The notes: a model not told the origin generated them from the sequence alone. A stretch of DNA of 17,183 bases from Candidatus Omnitrophica bacterium UBA1562 (GCA_002322525.1 DCOU01000026.1:1-17183); one strand, 5' to 3'. Positions 1 through 6,373 are shown, counted from the first letter of the stretch. A program made the numbers and translations.

Positions 1-37
1 TAAAATTTAACAAAGTTGTGTAAACAGATTTGAAGAT

Positions 38-385
38 TTGGAATGTTGGCAAGAAGCAAGAAGATTAATGAGGATGATTTATGAAATTACAAAAAATAGA
101 TCTTTTTCTAAAGATTATCGTTTGAGAGATCAAATTGTCGGAGCAGGCATATCTATAATGAATAATATTGCCGAAGGCTTTGATAGTCAGTCGAATATTG
201 AATTTATCAGATTTTTAAGATATTCTCGCAGGTCTACATCTGAAGTCCAAAATTGTTTATACATTGCTCTGGATCAAACTTATATAACTGAGCAAACTTT
301 AGATAAAATTTATCAACAAGCCAATAAGACTAGACAAATTATCGATGGCTTGATAAGATATTTGCGAAAGCAGAAACGGGCCTAA
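38..385 (+). CDS. Four-helix-bundle protein, 23S rRNA intervening-sequence (S23/IVP) type, 5' end uncertain
   Basis: The protein of about 115 residues matches the small four-helix-bundle family first met in 23S rRNA intervening sequences (Pfam 23S_rRNA_IVP). Visible family marks are CWQEARRLM near the N terminus, the central block with NNIAEGF, and the FLRYSRRSTSEVQN helix. Its function is unknown; the fold is shared with Avd, the accessory protein of diversity-generating retroelements, but none of those parts are here. The family normally starts a few residues earlier with an F-x-x-L-x-x-W block, and the codons just upstream (23-37) do encode NRFED. No ATG, GTG or TTG lies in frame between the stop at 8-10 and the TTG at 38, so either this TTG is used or the natural start has been lost. 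The last codons and the stop lie in a 9-bp repeat array that continues into the next gene. Family call firm, start poor. Confidence 0.75.
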   Translation: MECWQEARRLMRMIYEITKNRSFSKDYRLRDQIVGAGISIMNNIAEGFDSQSNIEFIRFLRYSRRSTSEVQNCLYIALDQTYITEQTLDKIYQQANKTRQIIDGLIRYLRKQKRA

Positions 386-419
386 CGAGCATAACGGGTA
401 AAACGAGCATAACGAATGA
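375..419 (+). repeat. 9-bp-period tandem array (AACGRGCAT type) at a gene junction
   Basis: Five consecutive 9-bp units start with AACG at 375, 384, 393, 402 and 411; typical units are AACGAGCAT and AACGGGTAA. The array supplies the stop codon of the upstream gene (383-385) and the ATG of the permease gene (416-418), which falls at positions 6-8 of the last unit. No Shine-Dalgarno sequence remains before that ATG. The same unit, in the same phase relative to a start codon, recurs at 6320-6373. Confidence 0.85.
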
Positions 420-1294
420 AACTTAAATCTACTTTAGAAAATTATTTATTTGTTCTTCCGGCAGTTATAATCTTTACTATCTTTTATATCATTCCTTTTG
501 TCTGGGTCTTTCAATTAGGTATGTATGAATGGGATGGTATACTTCCTACCAAGACTTTTGTGGGTTTGGGGAATTTTAAAGAGATATTCTTTGAGGATAA
601 AATCTGGTGGCAGTCGATGCTTAACGCCGGCTGGATTACCTTTATTGCTTTAACCTTTCAAAACGCGCTTGCCTTTCTCTTGGCCTGGGCCTGTGATAGA
701 GAGATAAAACTAAAACATTTCTATAAGCTCATATTTTTCATCCCGCCTGTTTTATCTGAGGTAGTAGTGGGTCTGGTCTGGCAGTGGATTTTGGACGGAA
801 ATTATGGATTGTTAAATCATTGGTTAGCGCAATTAGGACTGGCACAATTGGCGAGAAATTGGCTCTCTGACCCTCAGACTGCCTTAACTACCGTGGCAAT
901 TGTGCATTCCTGGAAGGGTTTTGGTTGGGGTTTTTTGATATTTTTAGCGGGGCTGCAGACTATACCGCGTGAACTTTACGAAGCGGCGCACGTAGACGGA
1001 GCAAATGCCTGGGATTGTTTTAGAAAGATTACCCTTCCTTTGATGATACCCGTGGCAGTATTGGTGGGTATACTTACAGTCTTAGGCACCATGCAGGCCT
1101 TTGTTCTGATTATTGCCATGACTGGCGGAGGACCAGCATATCATACTCAGGTTCCGGTGTTAAGGATCCTGGCATCCATGCGTTACTCATCACATTTCGG
1201 TTATGCCTGTGCCCAGGGGATTAGTTTTGGTTTGATTCTGATAGCAATTTCTTTTATCCAGTACCGCTTCTCAAAGAAGGCACGCCAGATGTAA
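416..1294 (+). CDS. Sugar ABC transporter permease, MalF/UgpA-like
   Basis: This is an inner-membrane permease of a carbohydrate-uptake (CUT1-type) ABC importer; it pairs with the MalG-like protein encoded next. The 292 residues are the usual length for this subfamily without the MalF periplasmic insert. Six hydrophobic segments can be seen, beginning near residues 10-33 (YLFVLPAVIIFTIFYIIPF) and ending near 262-284. The cytoplasmic EAA loop that docks the ATPase is at residues 189-211, with E189-A190-A191 and the invariant G195 (EAAHVDGANAWDCFRKITLP). The start ATG lies in a variant unit of a 9-bp array and has no obvious ribosome binding site. The stop is 4 nt before the ancestral start codon of the partner permease. 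The solute-binding protein and ATPase are not in the window. Substrate is unknown; the neighbouring glycosidase-like genes suggest an oligosaccharide. Confidence 0.93.
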   Translation: MKLKSTLENYLFVLPAVIIFTIFYIIPFVWVFQLGMYEWDGILPTKTFVGLGNFKEIFFEDKIWWQSMLNAGWITFIALTFQNALAFLLAWACDREIKLKHFYKLIFFIPPVLSEVVVGLVWQWILDGNYGLLNHWLAQLGLAQLARNWLSDPQTALTTVAIVHSWKGFGWGFLIFLAGLQTIPRELYEAAHVDGANAWDCFRKITLPLMIPVAVLVGILTVLGTMQAFVLIIAMTGGGPAYHTQVPVLRILASMRYSSHFGYACAQGISFGLILIAISFIQYRFSKKARQM

Positions 1295-1298
1295 GGAT

Positions 1299-1334
1299 AT
1301 GAACCCCGTTAGAAATAATATTCTGACGGGGTAA
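1299..1334 (+). other. 11-codon ORF left at the interrupted start of the MalG-like permease
   Basis: ATG at 1299-1301 followed by ten codons (NPVRNNILTG) and TAA at 1332-1334. Its ATG is the left half of the interrupted permease start: joining bases up to 1303 with those after 1358 restores an uninterrupted ATG-AAA-ACA reading frame. The rest of the mini-ORF comes from the inserted palindromic element. It could be translated as a leader peptide just ahead of the AAGGAGG at 1335-1341, but this is inferred from position only. Confidence 0.3.
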
Positions 1335-1354
1335 AAGGAGGATTTCTAACGGGG
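1304..1354 (+). mobile_element. Family A palindromic miniature element, copy 1, with 4-bp target duplication TGAA
   Basis: The 51-bp element starts CCCCGTTAGAAAT (1304-1316) and ends with its exact complement ATTTCTAACGGGG (1342-1354). It is flanked by direct repeats TGAA at 1300-1303 and 1355-1358, which looks like a 4-bp target-site duplication. An extra internal arm, TTCTGACGGGG (1321-1331), pairs with the left arm with one mismatch, so this copy may be composite. It carries AAGGAGG at 1335-1341. The 55-bp net insertion splits the start codon of the downstream permease gene. Confidence 0.85.
1335..1341 (+). promoter_or_regulatory. Shine-Dalgarno sequence carried by the inserted element
   Basis: AAGGAGG lies inside the palindromic element, 12 nt before the GTG at 1354. 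That spacing is longer than ideal, but it is the only strong ribosome binding site available to the permease gene after the insertion. The ancestral site would have been AAGGA at 1293-1297, one base from the original ATG at 1299. Confidence 0.55.
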
Positions 1355-2202
1355 TGAAAACAGTAGCGTATTATAAAACCAAGAAAATAATCATAAATTT
1401 ACTTATCCATTTATTTTTAATTAGCGTGGCTATCACCTGCATATTCCCTTTATTATGGATGCTTTCCTCAAGCCTGAAGACGCAGGAAACGATATTTAAG
1501 GATATGTCGCTTATCCCCAAGGAATTCCATTTTGAGAATTATTATCTGGCCTGGAAAGAAGGTGGTTTTGGTAGATATTTTTTAAACAGTATATTTTATA
1601 CTACTTCGGTAGTGGCGGGGATAGTGATTATCGCCTCCCTGGCTGCCTATGCCTTTTCCCGTTTTCGCTTTCCCGGAAGAAACCTTCTCTTTTTTATGTT
1701 TATGGCGGCGATGATGATTCCCATACCCGGAAGCTTTGTAGCGTTATACGTTCTTTTGAATAAACTACACTTAAGGAATACTGCTTTAGGATATATTCTG
1801 TGCATGATAAACGTAGGATTATCCACGAGCATATTTCTTTTAAAGACCTTTTTTGATAAATTGCCCCGGGATTTAGAAGATGCGGCCAGAATTGACGGCT
1901 GTTCTAAGTTTGGCATCTGGTGGCATATAGCCCTACCCCTGGCAAAGCCGGTATTGGCAGTAGTGGTAATATTTAATGCGCTGAATGTCTGGAACGAGTA
2001 TATTTTAGCCCTGATTATTTTTGACAGTAAGCCCCTTATGCCGCTTCAGGTAGCATTGACGACCTTTCAAGGAGAGTTCATTACGCGTTATCCGCTTTTA
2101 ATGGCAGGCCTGGCTATCACTGCCTTACCTATAATCATAATCTATTTTCTTATGGAGAAGCATATTGTCAAAGGGGTGACCCAGGGAGCGATGGTGGGAT
2201 GA
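1354..2202 (+). CDS. Sugar ABC transporter permease, MalG/UgpE-like
   Basis: This is the second permease of the carbohydrate ABC importer. The 282 residues match MalG-type permeases: a first membrane helix near residues 12-34, helices near 75-100, 110-132 and 141-160, and a last one near 248-270. The EAA loop is at 175-196, with E175-D176-A177-A178 and G182 (DLEDAARIDGCSKFGIWWHI), followed by ALPLAKP. The C terminus, VKGVTQGAMVG, is typical of the subfamily. The GTG start is made from the last G of the inserted palindromic element plus TG of its target duplication; before insertion the start would have been ATG with the same following residues (KTVAYY). Membrane partner of the upstream gene; a 7-bp-period array follows the stop almost directly. 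Confidence 0.93.
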   Translation: MKTVAYYKTKKIIINLLIHLFLISVAITCIFPLLWMLSSSLKTQETIFKDMSLIPKEFHFENYYLAWKEGGFGRYFLNSIFYTTSVVAGIVIIASLAAYAFSRFRFPGRNLLFFMFMAAMMIPIPGSFVALYVLLNKLHLRNTALGYILCMINVGLSTSIFLLKTFFDKLPRDLEDAARIDGCSKFGIWWHIALPLAKPVLAVVVIFNALNVWNEYILALIIFDSKPLMPLQVALTTFQGEFITRYPLLMAGLAITALPIIIIYFLMEKHIVKGVTQGAMVG

Positions 2203-2205
2203 TTT

Positions 2206-2240
2206 GGCTTATGGCATATTGCTTATGGCTTATAGTTTAT
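2206..2240 (+). repeat. 7-bp-period array (GGCTTAT/GGCATAT), single arm
   Basis: Five 7-bp units in register: GGCTTAT, GGCATAT, TGCTTAT, GGCTTAT and AGTTTAT. The array fills the gap between the permease stop (2202) and the next ATG (2248). Its inverse complement occurs at 2634-2664 on the other side of the small gene, so the two arrays bracket that gene as imperfect inverted repeats. Confidence 0.8.
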
Positions 2241-2247
2241 AATAACT

Positions 2248-2598
2248 ATGTTTAGATTTGAAAGTTTAGATATTTGGAAATTAGCAATTGAATATGGGGG
2301 TAGATTATACGATATAGCAGATTCTTTGCCCCAAAAAGAAATGTACGGCTTAAGTTCTCAACTTAGAAGAGCAGCGGTTTCTATTTCTAATAATATTGCT
2401 GAAGGCTCAGGAGCAAACACTAATAAAGATTTTTCTTGTTTTCTTGACATAAGCATTAAGTCTGCTTTAGAGACAGTGAATATTTTATATTTTGCCTTAT
2501 TAAGAAAATATATTAATGAAACGAGACAGAAAGAAATGCACGAAGAAGCAGAGACGTTAATAAAAAAGATAAGGGCTTTTAAGAAAATTTTAAAATGA
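2248..2598 (+). CDS. Four-helix-bundle protein, 23S rRNA intervening-sequence (S23/IVP) type
   Basis: The 116-residue protein is a complete member of the same family as the first gene in the window. It has the expected N terminus FRFESLDIWKLAI, the central SQLRRAAVSISNNIAEGSG block, the FLDISIKSALETVNIL helix and a lysine-rich last helix. It shares NNIAEG and overall spacing with the other copy but is clearly divergent, so it is not a recent duplicate. The molecular role is unknown; these proteins form oligomeric helical bundles. It sits inside the sugar cluster and overlaps the next gene by 4 nt (ATGA), which implies translational coupling. No Shine-Dalgarno sequence precedes its ATG; the upstream 47 nt are mostly a 7-bp array. 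Confidence 0.85.
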   Translation: MFRFESLDIWKLAIEYGGRLYDIADSLPQKEMYGLSSQLRRAAVSISNNIAEGSGANTNKDFSCFLDISIKSALETVNILYFALLRKYINETRQKEMHEEAETLIKKIRAFKKILK

Positions 2599-4874
2599 AG
2601 CAAATAAAATTAATTATTTTAGTAATATTTTTTGCCATATGCCATATGCCATATACTATATGCCAAGGGTCTTCCTCCGGAGAGTTGATTGTTAAGGCCT
2701 GGGAGGCGCACGGCAGGAGAGACATAGAGGCAACTTTTAAATATACCCAGGAGTGCATAGACTTATATAAAGATGAGGCAGATAGGCTGCAGGCGTCTTT
2801 GAAGGCACTCCCCAAAAGTAAAGAGGAAATTGAGCAAGTAGCAGTTTTAAACGATGTAACCACGGCTTATTTTATTCAGGCAGAGAGTTTAATGCGGCAA
2901 GAGAAATTAGAAGAGGCAAAGAAAATTTTTAAAATGATTATTGATAAATACTATTATGCGCAGGCCTGGGACCAGCGCGGTTGGTACTGGCAGATTGCGC
3001 AGGCAGCGGCCTCAAGCATAAAGAAAATAGAGACAGGTTCTATTGAGATAGAAAAGAAAAAGCAGGTAAGCCAACTTCTGACAAAGATAGTTTTATATGA
3101 GCCGGGTGAGGAAGATTTTGTGGATTATGAAAAATACGGGGAGTTTAAAAATATAGGAACAAAGGATTACCAGTATATTATAAAGGACCAGGAAGGATTA
3201 AGTGCGGCTGTGGGTGAGGGGATATACCCAAATACTACTTCTCTAAGATGGGACCCGGAATATAAAAAGGCGCGAGAAGAAAAGAGACTAGAGGGCAGCC
3301 ACTGGGATTTTGTGCAATCACCGGATTTAGAAGCTGCTTTTTTAAAATGGGCTACTGCCTCTGAGCCTCAAGGAGTGAAGTTATTCTATACTGGTTTAAT
3401 CTTAGAGAAATCAGGTTTAATAAAACATGCAATTAAATGTTACTATGCGATTGTGGTGCATTTTCCAGGTAGCGTCGGCTGGACTTACTGGCATACACCC
3501 TGGTCAGTGGGACAGGCAGCGATTGCCAAAATAAACTTTATTTTACGCAATAATCCAAAGTTAGGCTATAAACTCGTTGATGCGGATATCCATATCGTCA
3601 ATGGATATGATAACGATGTTTCTAACGATACCGTAATTATCAATCCCGGTAAGTTTGTTAAGGGTAAGTGGCCCAAAACCCCTAAATCCAAACCCGCATT
3701 GGAATTGGGGATAAGCGTAAAGAGACAACTAGGTAAAGGCAGGGTTTGTCTTATTCAGCATGAGACAGGTGACTGGCAGTTAATTGTAGACGGGAAGCCC
3801 TATATAATTAAAGGAATTACTTATACGCCAACAAAGATAGGCGAGTCTCCTGATGAGGGAACAATGACTAATTGGATGGAGGATGATTTCAATAATAACG
3901 GCAAGATTGACGGCCCTTATGATGCCTTTGTAGATAAAAATAAAAATAATCTCCAGGATAAAAATGAACCGAGCATTGGCGATTTCAAGTTAATGAAAGA
4001 AATGGGTGTCAACACAATCAGGCTATATCACCAGCCTTTTAAGGTGGATAAGGAATTCCTACGCGGCCTTTACCGAAACTTTGGCATCAGGGTAATTATG
4101 GGCGATTTCTTAGGTAAATATGCCCTGGGTTCTGGCGCGCCCTGGTATCCGGGCACAGATTACAATAATGAAGAGCACAAAAAAAATATGATGGAATCTG
4201 TAACTAAAATGGTTTTAGAATTTAAAGATGAGCCGTATATATTATTCTGGCTTTTGGGTAACGAAAATGTCTATGGTTTTGCCTGTAACGCCAACAAAGT
4301 TCCAGATGCATTTTTTAAATTTGCTAATGAGGTAGCTAAACAAATCAAGGCCATCGACCCCGGACATCCTGTAGCTATTTGTAGTGGCGATGTTTTGTTT
4401 CTAGATAAATTTGGCAGGAATTGTCCTGACATCGATATCTTTGGTAGCAATGCTTACCGGGGAGATTATGGTTTTGGTTTTCTTTGGCGACAGGTAAAAA
4501 AAGAAGCTGATAAACCTGTGTTTATTACAGAATTTGGCTGTCCGGCTTATGCTGAAGGTAAAAGTCTCGATGACGCAGAATATTTACAGGCGCAATACCA
4601 TAGCGGAGCCTGGGGTGATATCGAATATAATATGGCATTTAAGCCAGGTGCAGGGAATGCTTTAGGAGGAGTGGTCTTTGAATGGTTAGATGAATGGTGG
4701 AAGGCGTATGAACCCTCAATACATGACACCAAAGGTTTATTTACCGGTCCATTTCCCGACGGGTTTATGCATGAGGAGTGGTTGGGAGTTTGCAGCCAGG
4801 GCGAGGGCAAATTAAGTCCCTTTTTGAGACAGTTACGCAAGTCGTATTTTATGTATAAAAAGATGTGGCGATAA
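2595..4874 (+). CDS. Secreted protein with TPR-like N-terminal half and GH2-type TIM-barrel catalytic domain
   Basis: The 759 residues begin with a signal peptide (KQIKLIILVIFF core) whose end is encoded by a 7-bp repeat array. Residues about 28-330 are helical and TPR-like (EAWEAHGRRDIEATFKYTQ-type and EKLEEAKKIFKMIIDKYY repeats). From about 385 (WQLIVDGKPYIIKGITYTP) a TIM barrel of the GH2 catalytic type follows. GNEN carries the probable acid/base E557, and ITEFG the probable nucleophile E646; EWLDEWWK closes the barrel. Between about 424 and 457 two Asp/Asn-rich loops (DDFNNNGKIDG, DKNKNNLQDKNE) look like EF-hand or dockerin-style calcium sites. Its barrel closely resembles that of the 6370-7629 product. 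A hydrolase or transglycosidase acting on an extracytoplasmic beta-glycan is likely; exact family and substrate are not resolved. The start overlaps the upstream stop. Confidence 0.78.
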   Translation: MKQIKLIILVIFFAICHMPYTICQGSSSGELIVKAWEAHGRRDIEATFKYTQECIDLYKDEADRLQASLKALPKSKEEIEQVAVLNDVTTAYFIQAESLMRQEKLEEAKKIFKMIIDKYYYAQAWDQRGWYWQIAQAAASSIKKIETGSIEIEKKKQVSQLLTKIVLYEPGEEDFVDYEKYGEFKNIGTKDYQYIIKDQEGLSAAVGEGIYPNTTSLRWDPEYKKAREEKRLEGSHWDFVQSPDLEAAFLKWATASEPQGVKLFYTGLILEKSGLIKHAIKCYYAIVVHFPGSVGWTYWHTPWSVGQAAIAKINFILRNNPKLGYKLVDADIHIVNGYDNDVSNDTVIINPGKFVKGKWPKTPKSKPALELGISVKRQLGKGRVCLIQHETGDWQLIVDGKPYIIKGITYTPTKIGESPDEGTMTNWMEDDFNNNGKIDGPYDAFVDKNKNNLQDKNEPSIGDFKLMKEMGVNTIRLYHQPFKVDKEFLRGLYRNFGIRVIMGDFLGKYALGSGAPWYPGTDYNNEEHKKNMMESVTKMVLEFKDEPYILFWLLGNENVYGFACNANKVPDAFFKFANEVAKQIKAIDPGHPVAICSGDVLFLDKFGRNCPDIDIFGSNAYRGDYGFGFLWRQVKKEADKPVFITEFGCPAYAEGKSLDDAEYLQAQYHSGAWGDIEYNMAFKPGAGNALGGVVFEWLDEWWKAYEPSIHDTKGLFTGPFPDGFMHEEWLGVCSQGEGKLSPFLRQLRKSYFMYKKMWR
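2634..2664 (+). repeat. 7-bp-period array (GCCATAT) inside a signal-peptide coding region
   Basis: Units GCCATAT, GCCATAT, GCCATAT and ACTATAT, then GCC, are read in frame as AICHMPYTIC (residues 14-23). This is the complementary strand of the GGCATAT arrays. An almost identical stretch in the same codon phase lies at 7701-7731. Confidence 0.85.
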
Positions 4875-4877
4875 TGT

Positions 4878-4966
4878 AGCATATAGCATATGGCCTATAG
4901 CATATGGCGTATAGAGGAATACACGTCAGTTTTAGACTATAAGCAATAAGCCATAAGCAATAAGCT
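4878..4966 (+). repeat. 7-bp-period inverted-repeat element, copy 1
   Basis: Left arm 4878-4912 holds five units (AGCATAT, AGCATAT, GGCCTAT, AGCATAT, GGCGTAT). The right arm 4939-4966 holds four units in inverse sense (ATAAGCA, ATAAGCC, ATAAGCA, ATAAGCT). The arms pair imperfectly around a loop of 26 nt, and most differences are A/T swaps at unit position 4. The element starts 4 nt after the stop of the upstream gene and could also act as a transcript stabiliser or weak terminator. Confidence 0.8.
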
Positions 4967-4989
4967 AAGAGGAGGTAGAAAGGAGGCAC

Positions 4990-5018
4990 TTGACAGAACT
5001 AAAAACTTTAATTTAAAT
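4990..5018 (+). promoter_or_regulatory. Candidate sigma-70 type promoter between two heptad elements
   Basis: TTGACA (4990-4995), a 17-nt spacer, then TTAAAT (5013-5018). The -35 is perfect and the -10 matches four of six. It would drive the gene at 5122, placing heptad element 2 in the 5' leader. The -35 overlaps a purine-rich stretch with two unused Shine-Dalgarno-like runs (4971-4975, 4980-4986). Confidence 0.4.
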
Positions 5019-5102
5019 GGCATATAGCATATTGCATATGGCATATAGAAATAACAGGTAAATAACAGTAAACCATAAGCCATAAGCTATACGCTATAAG
5101 CA
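5019..5102 (+). repeat. 7-bp-period inverted-repeat element, copy 2
   Basis: Left arm 5019-5046 (GGCATAT, AGCATAT, TGCATAT, GGCATAT) and right arm 5075-5102 (ATAAGCC, ATAAGCT, ATACGCT, ATAAGCA), with a 28-nt A-rich loop. It has the same design as the element at 4878-4966 and is separated from it by 52 nt, so the pair occupies most of this 247-nt intergenic region. Confidence 0.8.
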
Positions 5103-5107
5103 AAAAA

Positions 5108-5115
5108 GGGAGGTG
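5108..5115 (+). promoter_or_regulatory. Strong Shine-Dalgarno sequence
   Basis: GGGAGGTG lies 6 nt before the ATG at 5122 and follows the last heptad unit with only 5 nt between. It is the clearest ribosome binding site in the cluster, which suggests the encoded binding protein is made in quantity. Confidence 0.75.
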
Positions 5116-5121
5116 TAAGAA

Positions 5122-6261
5122 ATGAAGAAGTTATTAGTAGTTTTGCTAACGTTGGCTCTCGTAATACCAATTTGTGCCTTGGCGCAAGAGCAACCTAAAG
5201 AATTTGTGGTTTATGCTGATAAGAATACGCGGGATAATCACTATATTCCCTCTGGTTTCATGGGCGATTACGGAGACGTGAAAATTAACGACCAGGCGAT
5301 GGATAATCCCCAAACAGGTGCAACCTGCATCCAGTTTGTTTACACAGCCAAGAAATCACAAGGTCAAGGCTGGGCAGGCGTTTATTGGCAGAATCCTCCC
5401 AACAACTGGGGAAGCAAGAAGGGCGGTTTTGATTTAACCGGGATGACCAAGCTTACTTTCTGGGCGCGGGGAGTGAAAGGTGGTGAGGTAATCCAGAAGT
5501 TTATGGTGGGTGGTATTAAGGGTATTTATCCAGACTCTGCCATAGTGGAAATTGGCCCAATTGAACTCACTGATACCTGGAAAGAATACACCATTAATCT
5601 TGCCGGTCGTGACCTCAGCTATATCAATGGCGGTTTTGGCTGGGTAACTACTGCAGACCTAAGTCCTGAGGGTATAACCTTTTATCTTGATGATATAAAA
5701 TTTGAAGTAGATACGACATTGAAGCCCGAGGCTAAAAAGCAAGAGAATATACCTTTCTATGTGTATGCCGATAGAAGTTCAACGAATAATCATTTCATCC
5801 CTTCAGGTTGGATGGGTGATTATGGTGACCTCAAATATGACGGTGCCGCAAAAGAGGATCCTTATTTAGGTGATAGCTGTATCAAGATAATCTACACAGG
5901 TCAAGCCACTCAAGGTGCGCGCTGGGCAGGGATATACTGGCAGAATCCGGCAAACAACTGGGGAGCAGTGGATGCGGGTTATGACCTTTCCAAGGCCACC
6001 AAACTTACCTTCTGGGCACGCGGGGAGAAAGGCGGAGAAAGAATTGAGGAATTTAAGGTAGGCGGGATTATGGGTGAGTTTTCTGACTCAGATACAGCCA
6101 CCATTGGTCCAGTTATTCTCAATAAAACCTGGACCCAGTACGCCATTGACTTAAAAGGCAAGGATATGTCTTACATCATCGGCGGTTTCTGCTGGGCAAC
6201 AAATGTCGATGTGAATCCTGAAGGAGCAACGTTTTATCTGGATGAGATTAAATACGAATAA
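5122..6261 (+). CDS. Secreted protein of two tandem carbohydrate-binding-like modules
   Basis: The 379 residues start with a clean signal peptide (KKLLVVLLTLALVIPICALA, cleavage probably before QEQ). The rest is one module duplicated head to tail at a 184-residue offset: residues about 28-197 and 212-379. Both copies share YAD near the start, IPSG-MGDYGD, WAG-YWQNP-NNWG, a DL-x3-TKLTFWARG strand and G-TFYLD-IK at the end; more than half of the residues match. The pattern (jelly-roll beta sandwich with a conserved FWARG-like strand and a terminal LDDI strand) resembles CBM11/CIA30-like galactose-binding folds. There is no catalytic domain. A periplasmic or surface glycan-binding role is inferred from fold impression and neighbours; a structural surface role is possible. 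Strong ribosome binding site; no family name can be given safely. Confidence 0.75.
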   Translation: MKKLLVVLLTLALVIPICALAQEQPKEFVVYADKNTRDNHYIPSGFMGDYGDVKINDQAMDNPQTGATCIQFVYTAKKSQGQGWAGVYWQNPPNNWGSKKGGFDLTGMTKLTFWARGVKGGEVIQKFMVGGIKGIYPDSAIVEIGPIELTDTWKEYTINLAGRDLSYINGGFGWVTTADLSPEGITFYLDDIKFEVDTTLKPEAKKQENIPFYVYADRSSTNNHFIPSGWMGDYGDLKYDGAAKEDPYLGDSCIKIIYTGQATQGARWAGIYWQNPANNWGAVDAGYDLSKATKLTFWARGEKGGERIEEFKVGGIMGEFSDSDTATIGPVILNKTWTQYAIDLKGKDMSYIIGGFCWATNVDVNPEGATFYLDEIKYE

Positions 6262-6263
6262 AA

Positions 6264-6373
6264 ATCGTTTTGCCCGTTAGGGTTCGTTAGGCTCGTTTTG
6301 CCCGTTACGCTAAGAGTAAAACGAGCTAAACGAACTAAACGAGCTCAACGGACCAAACGGGCCAAAGGGATGA
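6264..6373 (+). repeat. 9-bp-period inverted-repeat array running into a start codon
   Basis: Left arm 6264-6306 has inverse units ending in CGTT (for example TTGCCCGTT, AGGCTCGTT; one unit is 10 bp). Right arm 6320-6373 has six 9-bp units starting AACG or AAGG (for example AACGAGCTA, AACGGGCCA). A 13-nt loop separates them. The last unit, AAGGGATGA, contains the ATG of the next gene at unit positions 6-8, the same phase as the array at 375-419. A long imperfect hairpin would cover the ribosome binding region. Confidence 0.85.

Noticed and set aside
38..385. 23S rRNA intervening sequence
   Set aside because: No rRNA sequence flanks either four-helix-bundle gene; both sit between transporter and glycosidase genes.
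375..419. CRISPR-like array from the regularly spaced AACGAGC units
   Set aside because: The period is 9 bp with no spacers of 25-40 nt and no cas genes; it is a short tandem repeat.
1304..1331. Shorter alternative element (28 bp) ending at the internal arm GACGGGG
   Set aside because: Its flanks are TGAA on the left and TAAA on the right, which do not match, whereas the 51-bp version has a perfect TGAA duplication.
38..2598. Diversity-generating retroelement, because Avd shares the four-helix-bundle fold of the two small proteins
   Set aside because: There is no reverse transcriptase, no template/variable repeat pair and no C-type-lectin target in the window.
4990..5016. Eight-codon ORF (TTG to TAA) behind an AAGGAGG run
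   Set aside because: The spacing to the TTG is only 3 nt, the same bases form a perfect -35 box, and there is no sign of a conserved leader peptide.
6298..6369. Start of the second TIM-barrel protein at TTG 6298
   Set aside because: The 24 extra residues are a translation of the 9-bp array and would push the hydrophobic segment away from the N terminus; ATG 6370 directly precedes that segment.
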